Shown: piece after piece, positions 29,231 to 37,823 of the stretch
Layout: every line of letters begins with the position of its first letter
Numbering within the stretch: the first letter of the stretch is position 1
NCBI GenBank assembly: GCA_026397395.1
Contig: JAPLUV010000019.1
Span: 414-39,725 of the forward strand
Direction of reading: 5' to 3'
Origin: a candidate division SR1 bacterium
Lineage (GTDB): Bacteria > Patescibacteriota > Gracilibacteria > Absconditabacterales > Absconditicoccaceae
DNA: 39,312 nt
Notes under the pieces: generated by a model
Database searches by the model: none
Told to the model about the DNA's origin: nothing
What the model saw: only the letters and a program-made list of their open reading frames with translations
Translations under genes and position numbers: made by a program

Positions 29231-29519
29231 CTATTGCTATTTTTGCTTTATCTTCTATGTCTTTTTTTACGTTATTATATTCATTTTCATCTAACACCTC
29301 GTCTTCTCACTTTAGATATTGTCTTTCTGTATCCATTGAGAAATTAATTCACTTTAGTCATACACCTGCAATATGGAAATTTAATGGTTGTCAAATAAAT
29401 ATTTCTCCAAGTCCAGATCTTTCATCTAAAGATATCTCTATATTACAATCTGGATATAATTTTCTCAAATTACCTGTTATTTCTATTAATAAATTTTTAA
29501 TTGTGTGGATAATCGACAT
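29211..29519 (-). CDS. Unknown protein upstream of the TIR cassette
   Basis: 102 aa starting MSIIHTIKNLLIEITGNLRK. Four or five TGA codons are read as Gly. The N-terminal half is mixed alpha/beta (DCNIEISLDERSGLGEIFI), the C-terminal half charged helix (NVKKDIEDKAKIAIELSTKE). No motif is recognised. It lies about 175 nt upstream of the TIR-like gene and may belong to the same locus. The coding sequence probably extends in a shifted frame to 29084. Confidence 0.5.
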
Positions 29520-29540
29520 ATTATTATTGGTAAAAAAATA

Positions 29541-29569
29541 AAAAAGACTATATAATAAATTATAGCCTA
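29541..29569 (-). terminator. Rho-independent terminator
   Basis: On the minus strand AGGCTATA pairs with TATAGTCT (one wobble) around an 8-nt AT loop, followed by TTTTTATTTTTTT. It separates the zinc-ribbon gene from the TIR-side genes. Confidence 0.72.
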
Positions 29570-29710
29570 TTTTATTCTATAATGCCTCGTATTACTTCGA
29601 GCATAAACTCGTAAGCCAGAGATTTTTTCTTTGGTATCGGCTATATGGAGATATGATTTTTCTCCAGTCTCAATATAGTGATTTCTGTTTTTTTTTCAAC
29701 TATTGATCAA
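29567..29710 (-). CDS. Possible 47-aa ORF before the terminator
   Basis: TTG-initiated frame (NHYIETGEKSYLHIADTKEK in its middle) that starts 8 nt after the stop of the zinc-ribbon gene and ends at the terminator. The residue mix looks protein-like, but there is no ATG. It could be the remnant of a longer C-terminus of the preceding gene. Confidence 0.3.
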
Positions 29711-29718
29711 AACATATT

Positions 29719-30495
29719 CTATAGTTTATTACAAGCTCGACCTTTTGCTCATTCTTTAAGCTCATATCATTCTTTACACAGGCAGGTATATCATCACTTA
29801 ACTCTTTTAGTATATCATCATTCTCAAAAAACATTTTGACAGTACAGATTGAGTGCATTATATACTTTTGGATTATCATTACATTCATCACGACATGTAT
29901 AAAGAGCTTGAGAACATGCAAGAATACTTTCTGAATCGCAAATAGCTGTAGTACCTTTTGTATTTGTTTTAGTTCACTGCGGACTATTTTTTACTATTTT
30001 TCATATCTCATTATTTGATGGGAAGACCTCCAAAGGATTTACTTGTGCAGATTTTTTGATGGTTATATCATCTGGTATCTCCTGATAAAAAGCAGCAAAA
30101 AGTCCTAACCATATAATTGCTAATATCACTAATCTTACTCGTGTAGACCATTTTTTTCGAAATAATTTATTTCATATATTTTTAGTAATCCAATTGATGA
30201 GATAAAGCAAGATTCCATAAACTCCGATAATTACACCAGCAATTCAGCCACCGAAATTAGCTGGATGTGATGATATACAATACATGAGGTTATCACATGA
30301 ATTAGACTTTGTGAAATGGATAAGGTATCGCGCAATAAGAATTATTGCTAATGCTATTTCTAGAAATTTTATATTTTTCAAGTAAAATGATTTTTTTACG
30401 ATAGTTTTTTTCTCTAAGTCGATTTTTTCTCCACAAAATCTACACTTAATTGCTTCGTCTTGGATTTTTTCAGCACAATAAGGACATTTTTTCAT
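29719..30495 (-). CDS. Zinc-ribbon membrane protein with Cys-rich C-terminal domain
   Basis: 258 aa joined across about ten TGA codons. The N-terminal zinc ribbon [24 protein letters not shown] is of the same type as in the RDD protein at 7278. Two to four membrane helices follow ([50 protein letters not shown]). The ~110-residue outer region has nine or so Cys: [27 protein letters not shown], then YTCLCKEGYELKEG and ACNKL, recalling an EGF-like module. TGA-coded glycines cluster in this tail. Function unknown; a cytoplasmic zinc ribbon with an external disulfide domain is suggested. Confidence 0.75.
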
Positions 30496-30575
30496 TGCAG
30501 AAATAGATTAAGAAAATAAATCAGCTCATGCATATTCTTTTTCCTTCTTTTTTCAAGAGGCACACTGGACTGGTC

Positions 30576-30690
30576 GGCGGGTAAAGTTGGTTAGGTGGCT
30601 ACTGGGGAATATGCTCCCACGCCGAAGGTTTACCCCTGCCTACCGCAGGCAGGCCGGAAGTGCGGGGCGGGCAGGCCCGGGGAGGAAGTG
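30576..30690. repeat. GC-rich repeat region with palindrome A copy 2
   Basis: GGGTAAA (30579) pairs with TTTACCC (30629) across about 43 nt, and a perfect CCTGCCT-ACCGC-AGGCAGG palindrome sits at 30635-30653. Further GC-rich sequence (GCGGGGCGGGCAGGCCCGGGG) extends to about 30682. It lies directly upstream of the Bro-N gene. No gene is seen in 30496-30785. Confidence 0.7.
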
Positions 30691-30785
30691 AGAGAATTCA
30701 TCAGTATCATTTTGTCAAAAATAGGTTTGACAAGAAGCGGGGGATTTTTATAATTACTACATCTTTATATAATAATCATTCGAAA

Positions 30786-31625
30786 ATGACACAAGAAACG
30801 GCTATCGCTATTTTTGAAGAAAAACAAGTTAGGAGGGTTTGGTATAACGAGCAATGGTATTTTATCCTAGAGGATATTGTCTTTGCTTTAACGAATACCG
30901 TGAATGTAAAAGATTATATAAATAAGATGAGAAAAAGAGATCAAGAGCTTCAGAAAGGATGGGGACAAATTGTCCATACCCTTTTGGTAAACACCACTTG
31001 AGGAAGGCAAAAAATGAACTGTGTAAATACAAAATGAGCCTTTCGTATTATTCAATCTATTCCTTCCCCCAAAGCAGAGCCATTCAAACAATGGTTAGCT
31101 AAGGTATGATATGAAAGGATACAAGAAATAGAAAATCCAGAACTTGCTCAAGAGAGGATGAAATTGATTTATGAACAAAAATGATATCCCAAAGAATGGA
31201 TAGAAAGAAGGCTTAGAGGAATTGCTATTAGACAAGAGCTAACCGATGAATGGCAATCGAGGTGAGTATCTTCTCAAGTTGATTATGCTATACTGACTAA
31301 TGAAATCACCAAAGCTACTTTTGGTATGACTGTCAGTGAATATATGACATACAAATGATTAGATAGAAAGAGTAATCATAATCTCAGAGACAATATGACT
31401 GATTTCGAAGTGGTATTGACTATGCTTGGAGAGACAACTACGACCAATCTTCATAGAAAAAGAGATAGCAAAAAATTCCCTGAATTACAAAAAGATGCTC
31501 ACGATGGTGGCAATGTAGCTGGCAATACAAGAAAAGATATCGAGCAACAATTATGAGAATCTGTTGTCTCAGATAATAATTATCTCCATCTTACTGGGAA
31601 GAAATCACTTAAGAAGAAAAAATAA
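30786..31625 (+). CDS. Bro-N / DinD-like protein
   Basis: 279 aa with about nine TGA codons. The N-terminus MTQETAIAIFEEKQVRRVWY then WYFILEDIVFALTNTVNVKDYI is the Bro-N fold seen in phage antirepressors and bacterial DNA-damage-inducible protein D. The rest matches the DinD-like arrangement: QSIPSPKAEPFKQWLAKVGY, RRLRGIAIRQELTDEW, EYMTYKGLDRKSNHNLRDNM and a helical, Lys-rich C-terminus. DinD of E. coli is SOS-induced and inhibits RecA activity; for this homologue that is only inference. It stands alone, downstream of a GC-rich repeat block, in accessory-looking DNA. Phage origin is possible. Confidence 0.82.
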
Positions 31626-31841
31626 TATGGGAAAGAGACTTCTTCCGGAAATTCCGGAATTACTTTCTTTTTGCGTAGTTCTAGCTTACTAGAGCTAATT
31701 TCGTAATTTCCGATATTGGCTTAGATAAGCCAAAATATCTCAAAATAGCTTTGCGGCTCATGTTTCTTTAAAGGCATCGAATTCGATGCTGTTAAACTTT
31801 GGATTGTGTATTTTCTCCTACCATTTCGTCTCCATTTCTTT
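31626..31841. other. Intergenic region with several palindromes
   Basis: It holds TTCCGGAAATTCCGGAA near 31652 and ATATTGGCTT-AGAT-AAGCCAAAATAT near 31712. A perfect 16-nt palindrome GCATCGAATTCGATGC lies near 31776. The first, flanked by GAAAG/CTTTC and a TTTTT run, could terminate the Bro-N transcript. The others are unexplained. Confidence 0.5.
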
Positions 31842-32222
31842 ATGCTCTCTCCGTTATTTACTCATTCCCTAATAACCATCACCAGCACGAAGAATATAGC
31901 TAAAAAGAAGTTTAAGCAGGCGATAGATTCGTCATTTGCTGCTATAAGAAAAAATAAAATCTATCTCTGGATAAAGAAAATGCCATGGATATTTAGAATT
32001 ATTATTTTTCTTATCGGTGTCGTTCTCTTTGTGATTGAGATTATCTTTGCTCCACGATTCTCGTTTGGAGAAATTGCTTTGATTATATGATTTGCAATTA
32101 TTTTCCCCATTGATCTCGTGAAATCTAGACTTTGTTATGTAGTTAATAAGACCAGGATCACTTGGCTCTATGCGCAATGGTTACAATGAAAACAGAGAAT
32201 CAAAAGAAAACGTAGTTCATAA
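31842..32222 (+). CDS. Small membrane protein upstream of engB
   Basis: 126 aa starting MLSPLFTHSLITITSTKNIA. A basic N-terminal region is followed by two hydrophobic helices (WIFRIIIFLIGVVLFVIEII and a second around IALIIGFAIIFPIDLV) and a very basic C-terminus (KQRIKRKRSS). Two TGA codons are read as Gly. A GTG at 31806 would be an upstream alternative start. It precedes engB by 24 nt. No known function. Confidence 0.62.
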
Positions 32223-32246
32223 TCCTTTATTGAATAATCCGATATT

Positions 32247-32843
32247 ATGCTAATCCGCTCAGCCATATTTGTCAAAAGTGCATCCCAGCTCGCTGAATGT
32301 CCCGTAAGTGACTTGCCAGAGTTCGCTATGATTGGGAGATCAAATGTCGGGAAATCGTCACTGATCAATACCATCGCCAACAATAGCAAGCTGTCCAAGA
32401 TTTCCATTAAGCCAGGCAAGACGACACTGATCAACTTTTTCTTGATCAATGGAGAACGGCATTTAGTAGATCTGCCAGGCTATGGTTTCGCTAAATCAGG
32501 GACTGAACATAGAGTGAAATGGATAGATACGACGCATGACTATTTCGTCGGTAGACCAAACTTGAAGAAAGTGTTTGTACTGATAGATGGCAGCATTGCT
32601 CCGCAGGAGCTTGATATAGAGTTTGTTGTAAGCTTGGATCAGGAGAAGATTCCTTATGCTCTTGTGTTGACGAAGTTGGACAAGTCCAACCAGAAGGAAG
32701 CTGCACGTCATCAGCGTGAGTTGCTCGAACAGTTGTCCGTTTCTGTGTCTGTGATTCCAGAGATATTTGCGGTGTCCAATAAGACGAAGAGGGGAAGAGA
32801 TCATCTGCTAGATTATATTGAAGAAAATATCGGGGAACGTTAG
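32247..32843 (+). CDS. engB: Ribosome biogenesis GTPase EngB (YsxC/YihA)
   Basis: 198-aa GTPase needed for assembly of the large ribosomal subunit. G motifs: G1 GRSNVGKSS, G2 region KPGKTTLINFF, G3 DLPGYGFA, G4 TKLDK, G5-type FAVSNKTKRG. N-terminal LPEFAMIGRSN is family typical, and the length fits. The usual TQ in the switch is TT (KPGKTTL). No TGA codon is used. Base composition is somewhat GC-richer than its surroundings. Confidence 0.96.
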   Translation: MLIRSAIFVKSASQLAECPVSDLPEFAMIGRSNVGKSSLINTIANNSKLSKISIKPGKTTLINFFLINGERHLVDLPGYGFAKSGTEHRVKWIDTTHDYFVGRPNLKKVFVLIDGSIAPQELDIEFVVSLDQEKIPYALVLTKLDKSNQKEAARHQRELLEQLSVSVSVIPEIFAVSNKTKRGRDHLLDYIEENIGER

Positions 32844-32847
32844 CAAA

Positions 32848-32985
32848 CCCACCCCGTCCTTCGGCCACCCCTCCCTTCACAGGGCGGGGAGAAGAAGATA
32901 TAAAATATTTTTTCCTTCAAGTCCCCCTGTGAAGGGGGATTTAGGGGGTTTGAAAACTAAAATAAAAAAAATAAAAAAACTTTAC
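32848..32985. repeat. Dispersed repeat E, copy 2
   Basis: CCCCGTCC/CCCTCCCTTCACAGGGCGGGG is followed by a second hairpin CCCCCTGTGAAGGGGG, and by an A-rich tail (TTTGAAAACTAAAATAAAAA) like that of copy 1. It lies between the engB stop and the second ABC-F gene, mirroring the position of copy 1 after apbE. Confidence 0.75.
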
Positions 32986-33001
32986 ATACCAAATCAATTT
33001 A

Positions 33002-34795
33002 ATGTTTTATCTCAAAGTCACGCAACTTACCAAATCATATACCTCCAAAGTCCTTGTAGATCATGTAGACTTTACTATTTCTAAATGACAAAAAATTGCT
33101 TTGGTTGCAAAAAATGGTGCAGGGAAATCTACGCTGCTCAAATTATTGATGAAAGAAATAGACCTGACGGATTGAGATATCGAGTGGAGAGAATGAGTCC
33201 GTATTGGCTACCTTTCTCAAGACCTCGGAGCTTCGTCCGGGGCGGGCGTTCGCTTAGATGATAGTAAAACCGTGAGAGAATTTCTTTTTGATTTTGATAC
33301 GACGGCCTTGCGAGAGCAAGAAGTAGAGCTGAATATTGCCATCAATAAGCTTCGTATTACGCCTTATTTAGATCAAAATATTTGATCATTATCTGGAGGA
33401 GAAAAAAAGCGTGTCGCATTGACCAAGGTGCTGATGTGAGATCCTGAGATGTTGATCTTAGATGAGCCGACTAATCATTTGGATCTAGATATGATAGAAC
33501 GATTGGAATGGTATCTCAAGACTCAGCATACGACCTTACTTATGGTGACGCATGATAGATATTTTCTAGAGCGTGTGTGTACCTGAATTTTTGAACTCCA
33601 TAGAGGCAAGATCATTGATTTTCCTGGAAATTATTCCTATTATCTAGAACAAAAAGCGATCCGTGAAGAGAATGAAAAGATAGAAGTCCATAAATTTAAA
33701 CAGCTGTATAGGAGAGAGCTCAACTGGATGCGCAGAGCGCCTGGTGCGAGGCAGACGAAGGCTAATTTTAGGATTGGCAGATTTGGCGAGATTGATGAAA
33801 GCTATGCTGAGCGCAAAGATATTCTGCTCTGAGATCAGAAAAAATTATCACTGTCCGTAGAAGCGAGACCGCTCTGAGGAAAGATTCTCAAACTCAAACA
33901 TATCAAAAAAGCCTTCTGACAAAAAATTTTGCTGACTGACTTCTCGCATGAATTTCGTCACAACGAACGTATCGGCATCATCGGAAAAAACGGGGTCGGC
34001 AAGTCCACCTTTGTTCGTATGATTATCGGTGAAGAGCCAGTGGACGCCTGACAAATTCAGACAGGGGAAACCGTGGTGTTTGGACATTATCAGCAGAAGG
34101 AAATCCATTTTCCAGATGATAAGAGAGTGATAGATATTGTCCATGATCGTCATTTATTGGAACAATTTCTCTTCCCCCCATCTCAGCAACATATGTTCGC
34201 AGAGAAATTATCTGGAGGAGAAAAAAGAAGATTATATTTGTTGACGATATTACAGGCGAATCCAAATTTCCTTATCTTAGATGAACCGACGAATGACTTG
34301 GACTTGGTTACGATTTGAGTGCTGGAAGAATTTCTGATGAACTTTAAGGGCTGCTTGATAGTGGTGTCTCATGATAGATTCTTTATGGATAGGATCACTG
34401 ATCACTTGTTTATATTAGAAGGCGATGGTGTTGTGAAAGATTTTTGGGGAACCTATAGCGAGCTTAAAGAGCAGGAGAATATGGAAAAATTGTCCCACGG
34501 GATAGCAAAAAATGGAAACATGGAAAAATGAGCTTCTCGCAAAGAACAACTGAAAGAAATGACTGACTCTAATGAAACCAAGAAGAAGCTTTCATACATG
34601 GAAAAAAGAGAATTAGATATATTAGCCAAAGAGATTCATGAGTTGGAAAAGCAGAGAGATGAAATTAATCTGATTTTTCAGCGTGCGGATATTGCCTATG
34701 ATGATATTAGATTGCTCTCTGAAGAACTTGGGAAAATCGTTCGCCAATTGGAGCAGAAAGAGTATAGATGGTTTGAATTAAGTGCGAGGGAATAG
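33002..34795 (+). CDS. ABC-F family ATPase (second of two)
   Basis: 597 aa with two ABC domains, the Uup/ABC-F arrangement, and no membrane segments. Domain 1: [23 protein letters not shown] (its first Gly from TGA), [27 protein letters not shown]. Linker: a basic helical pair with [17 protein letters not shown]. Domain 2: [56 protein letters not shown]-terminal coiled coil follows (KREL to LEQKEY), as in Uup. About fifteen TGA codons. A small GC-rich stretch at about 33225-33250 ([10 protein letters not shown]) looks like an insertion in domain 1. Confidence 0.94.
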
Positions 34796-34797
34796 TC

Positions 34798-34945
34798 ACT
34801 CCCCACACCACTCGTTGTCATCCCGGTGTTATTGGCGAGGTAACGAGCCTGCAACCGGGATCTTAGTAGCTTCTTGGTGACAATAAGATTCCGGCTGCAA
34901 ACCGTAACGCCGGAATGACGTACTGTGGGGGGAGTAGTGTGTGGA
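34798..34945. repeat. Large nested palindromic repeat
   Basis: The outer arms CACTCCCCACACCACT and AGTAGTGTGTGG...GGGGGGAGTAG pair loosely. Inside are CATCCCGGT...AACCGGGAT and GATTCCGGC...GCCGGAAT hairpins of the common GTCATCCCGG/CCGGAATGAC type. It fills the gap between the ABC-F and exonuclease genes. Confidence 0.75.
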
Positions 34946-34986
34946 ATGTCGATGTCTTTGAAATTATTTTATTATCCAATGTTATT

Positions 34987-35544
34987 ATGATAAAGAAAAA
35001 GTGAAAAGCTGTACTCTTCATCGATACTGAAACGACTGGACTTTCTGGGACAGATCAGATTTTGCAGTTCGCTGCGATTTATGGAAGATTTGATGGGAAG
35101 AAATTTCATGAAGAGGCGAGGATCAATCAATATATCAATATTACGACTAAGATAAATTACTTTGCTCAGATGGTGCATGGGATTAGCGCTAAATATGTTT
35201 CCAAATATGAATATATTGAGACCTATATTGATGAATTTCTCGAATATATAGATAAATCTGATCATGTGATAGGGCATAATATTTCCTTTGATATCAGAAT
35301 GCTCCAGCAAGAATGTACGAGGATAGATAAATTTTACAACTGGGAAAGAATCAAAACCTTTTGTACGATGAAAGATATTAATCATATCAAAGATTTACCC
35401 AAAAAGAGACCAAGACTTGGCTTATTGTACTCGCATCTGTTTGGCAAAGAAATTAAGAATGCTCATGATGCCATGGCTGATATCCAGGCGACCAAGGATT
35501 GCTTCGTAGAATTGGCGAAGAGGGGAGATATTGAGCTAGAGTAA
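34987..35544 (+). CDS. DEDDh 3'-5' exonuclease (DnaQ-like)
   Basis: 185 aa, one TGA near the N-terminus. The three exonuclease motifs are present: Exo I LFIDTETTGLSG, Exo II VIGHNISFDIRML, Exo III NAHDAMADIQATKDCF, with the catalytic D-E-D-D and the His of the DEDDh type. Stand-alone length fits DNA polymerase III epsilon-like or RNase T-like exonucleases. It may serve proofreading, repair or RNA trimming; the sequence does not decide. It converges with the cold-shock gene. Confidence 0.88.
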
Positions 35545-35559
35545 AATATTTGTTATAGT

Positions 35560-35587
35560 AAAAAAAATGAGACCGAAGCCTCATTCT
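35560..35587 (-). terminator. Rho-independent terminator of the cold-shock gene
   Basis: On the minus strand AATGAGGC-TTCG-GTCTCATT (UUCG tetraloop, one wobble) is followed by TTTTTT. It lies between convergent genes and may also act weakly for the exonuclease transcript. Confidence 0.85.
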
Positions 35588-35605
35588 TTCTGTATGGAAA
35601 TATAA

Positions 35606-35866
35606 TTACGCTGCTATATCCATGTCTTCGTCTGCTGCGTTCATTTGAACAACTTTACCAGTTGCCAATTGTACGTTCTTTGCATCAGTTTTTCCTTCTT
35701 TCGTTTCAGATGGTACGATATCGTAAGTGACGGCATCTCCTTCTTTGATGACTACGTCACCAAGTCGAGATGCATGTACAAATGATTCATTATCACTGGG
35801 TTCATCCTCCTTGATAAAACCAAACCCTTTCATGTCGTTGTAGAATTTTACTGTACCTGTTGCCAT
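35606..35866 (-). CDS. Cold-shock domain protein
   Basis: 86 aa, starting MATGTVKFYNDMKGFGFIKE. The RNP1-like KGFGFIKE and RNP2-like SFVHAS of the cold-shock domain are both present. An extra ~20 residues (TGKVVQMNAADEDMDIAA), acidic at the end, follow the usual ~66-residue domain. It binds single-stranded RNA/DNA as an RNA chaperone. A long AT-rich leader lies upstream, as is common for csp genes. A strong terminator follows. Confidence 0.92.
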   Translation of the reverse strand: MATGTVKFYNDMKGFGFIKEDEPSDNESFVHASRLGDVVIKEGDAVTYDIVPSETKEGKTDAKNVQLATGKVVQMNAADEDMDIAA

Positions 35867-36015
35867 TGTGTTGTTGAAAAAAATAATAAAATTGAGGTAT
35901 TAACTCAATACTGAGTGTATCCTTTCTCTGGTGATAAGCAAGGGCATTATTTCCTGTGATTTTATTTCCTTTTGTGTATACATATAGCATCTTTTATTTT
36001 TTTTTTTTGCGATTC

Positions 36016-36255
36016 ATGCGATTTGTGTATATGGTCAGATGTAGCGATGAAACGCTCTATACAGGCATTGCCAAAGATGTAGACAAAAGAATCTCCGATC
36101 ACAATACATCCAAGGTCGGAGCAAAATACACGAAGAGTAGACGTCCCGTGAAGTTAGTCCGAAAAAAAAAGTTTAAAGACAGAATTATGGCAAGCAAAGA
36201 AGAATATAGGATCAAGAGGATAGGGAAGGAGAAAAAAGAGGAGTTAATTCATTAG
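36016..36255 (+). CDS. GIY-YIG nuclease-domain small protein (UPF0213-like)
   Basis: 79 aa, starting MRFVYMVRCSDETLYTGIAK. FVYMV and LYTG are the GIY and YIG equivalents. The next part, DVDKRISDHNTSKVGAKYTK then SRRPVKLV, is typical of the YhbQ/YazA (UPF0213) proteins. The Glu of KEEYRIKRI is the metal-site candidate. No TGA codon. The ATG at 36016 is preferred to an upstream in-frame ATG at 35956 because it gives the family N-terminus. It differs clearly in sequence from the other GIY-YIG protein at 18229. Confidence 0.88.
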   Translation: MRFVYMVRCSDETLYTGIAKDVDKRISDHNTSKVGAKYTKSRRPVKLVRKKKFKDRIMASKEEYRIKRIGKEKKEELIH

Positions 36256-36269
36256 TGAATTATTTTTTT
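36245..36269 (+). terminator. Rho-independent terminator overlapping a stop codon
   Basis: TAATTCA-TTAG-TGAATTA is followed by seven T. The TAG stop of the GIY-YIG gene sits at the loop. Confidence 0.75.
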
Positions 36270-36369
36270 CTCTTGATTTCCTATTAGGATTTGATTAGAC
36301 CCATTTTCATAGACTTTCACGCAATTCATTTATGATGAAATATTTTATCTTGATGTATCCCTTATTATT

Positions 36370-36786
36370 ATGTTGTACCTAAATCGTCCAAATAAAATTT
36401 TATTATTCCTTTTTATGCCTGTACTTCGAGCATTACTTTTCCCTCTTCTTCTGTCGGATATCTGTATAGAGATTTATCATCGTATGTTTTTTCCATTATA
36501 TGGCGTTTCTTATATCCAACGTAGAAATTATATCCAAGTCATGGATAGAGCAAAACTTCCTTATCTCAGCGTTGTTCAAAAACTTTATTGTATGTATTGT
36601 GGATATGCAAATGGATTGGTTCATTATCGAGTAGAGATTGGTGGGGTTACCGAAAAATATCGATGTGGAATCAAACACTGGGATAGAAATGGTTTCGTTC
36701 CAGAAGAGCATCAGAAAGATTTCTCTAAATTTGGAGATAAACAAGATTTCATCAAAAAATACTGTCGTAAATGAGCAGTTAAATAA
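36370..36786 (+). CDS. Conserved hypothetical protein with a YCxYxNG...IKHW motif
   Basis: 138 aa. An N-terminal hydrophobic segment (LLFLFMPVLRALLFPLLL) is followed by a soluble part. The stretch YCMYCGYANGLVHYRVEIGG then TEKYRCGIKHW resembles a conserved hypothetical family in diverse bacteria (HRLYC-YCNG ... TEQYWCPIKH), with paired Cys. The role of that family is unknown to me; the Cys and His suggest metal or redox chemistry. The last TGA is read as Gly, adding GAVK. Confidence 0.65.
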
Positions 36787-36806
36787 GTTTTTCTTCTCTT
36801 TATCTA

Positions 36807-37481
36807 CTAACTTATGATATCTCCTATTTTTAATTCAATTTTTTCTCAAGATACCGTAAACAAATATGCAGATTTTTCTCATTGGATAGCGTACATATCA
36901 TTATTATAGATTAATCATGTTCATTCAGGTAGTGCAATGACAGGAATTTGATAATGTTGTACATAATCAATAATTTCATCAGATGCCTTATTATCACAGT
37001 GACATACAAGGGAATGTCATTTACATACATTATATCCTTTTGTTTCCTCTAATGTTAATTTTACAACATTCATGTCTGCTGAAGTATTTATTTCATTTCC
37101 CATGATGATAGCTCAAGCACTTCCTCAATAAATTGGCTTATTATCTTCTAGAAATTGTTTAATAACTTGAGAAAATCAAGTCTCTTTTACTAAATTTAGA
37201 AGCCTATATGTATTTCCTCATCATATATACATCCCATCATATCATGTGGTATATTCTTCTTCCTGTTCTTGATATTCTTTTTCAGATAAACAGTTTACGT
37301 TGTATCATTCATTGATAGGAAAAATATTTTGAATCCATTCACGACATGAGGCATACTTTTCAGGATACATTGCTCGTGGGATATATAATATCCTTTTCCC
37401 ATTTAGCATCCCTTTGTATATGTCATCTATTTTTTTTGAGTCATTATGCCCACCTCATCATGATATTACTAATTTTGCCAT
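36807..37481 (-). CDS. Peptidase family S51 (PepE/cyanophycinase-like)
   Basis: 224 aa, about fifteen TGA codons, the densest recoding in the window. The motifs of S51 serine peptidases appear only with TGA as Gly: ISGGGH near the start, YDGMYIGGGNTYRLL, the nucleophile elbow YGGSAGAIIMG (Ser catalytic), CKGHSLVCHCD (His), and ALPEGTGLIY. Family members are dipeptidase E (Asp-X dipeptides) and cyanophycinase. The size matches PepE. Three tandem or closely spaced Gly in motifs are TGA-TGA. A likely cytoplasmic role is peptide turnover. Confidence 0.9.
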
Positions 37482-37542
37482 TGAAGTTTCATAGTGAATA
37501 AATGTATTATAGGTAAAGAAAATGTTTAAGATTTCAATAACT

Positions 37543-37566
37543 AAAAAATCACGACTTTTGTCGTGA
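37543..37566 (-). terminator. Rho-independent terminator of tmRNA
   Basis: On the minus strand TCACGAC-AAAA-GTCGTGA is followed by TTTTTT, about 30 nt after the tmRNA 3' end. Confidence 0.85.
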
Positions 37567-37823
37567 AATTCTATTGTTCAAATTTATTTTCATTATCTGG
37601 AGATGATGGGATTCGAACCCATGTCTAAAAGGCATACATAACAATTTCTACCACAATAGCTTGTTTATTATCCAAGGTTTTTCATATTCTCCTTCAAAAA
37701 TATTTCTATTTTTGATTGAAGAATATGTAGTTGCTATCACAATAATTCCTCATTTTCATTTCGGACTTATTTGGATAGCATACTATGAGTTACTACGTCA
37801 GGATACGTTAGCCAATAAGCAGG

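Noticed and set aside
32491-32880. Long minus-strand frame opposite engB
   Set aside because: engB on the plus strand has all GTPase motifs; the antisense frame is a codon-composition shadow.
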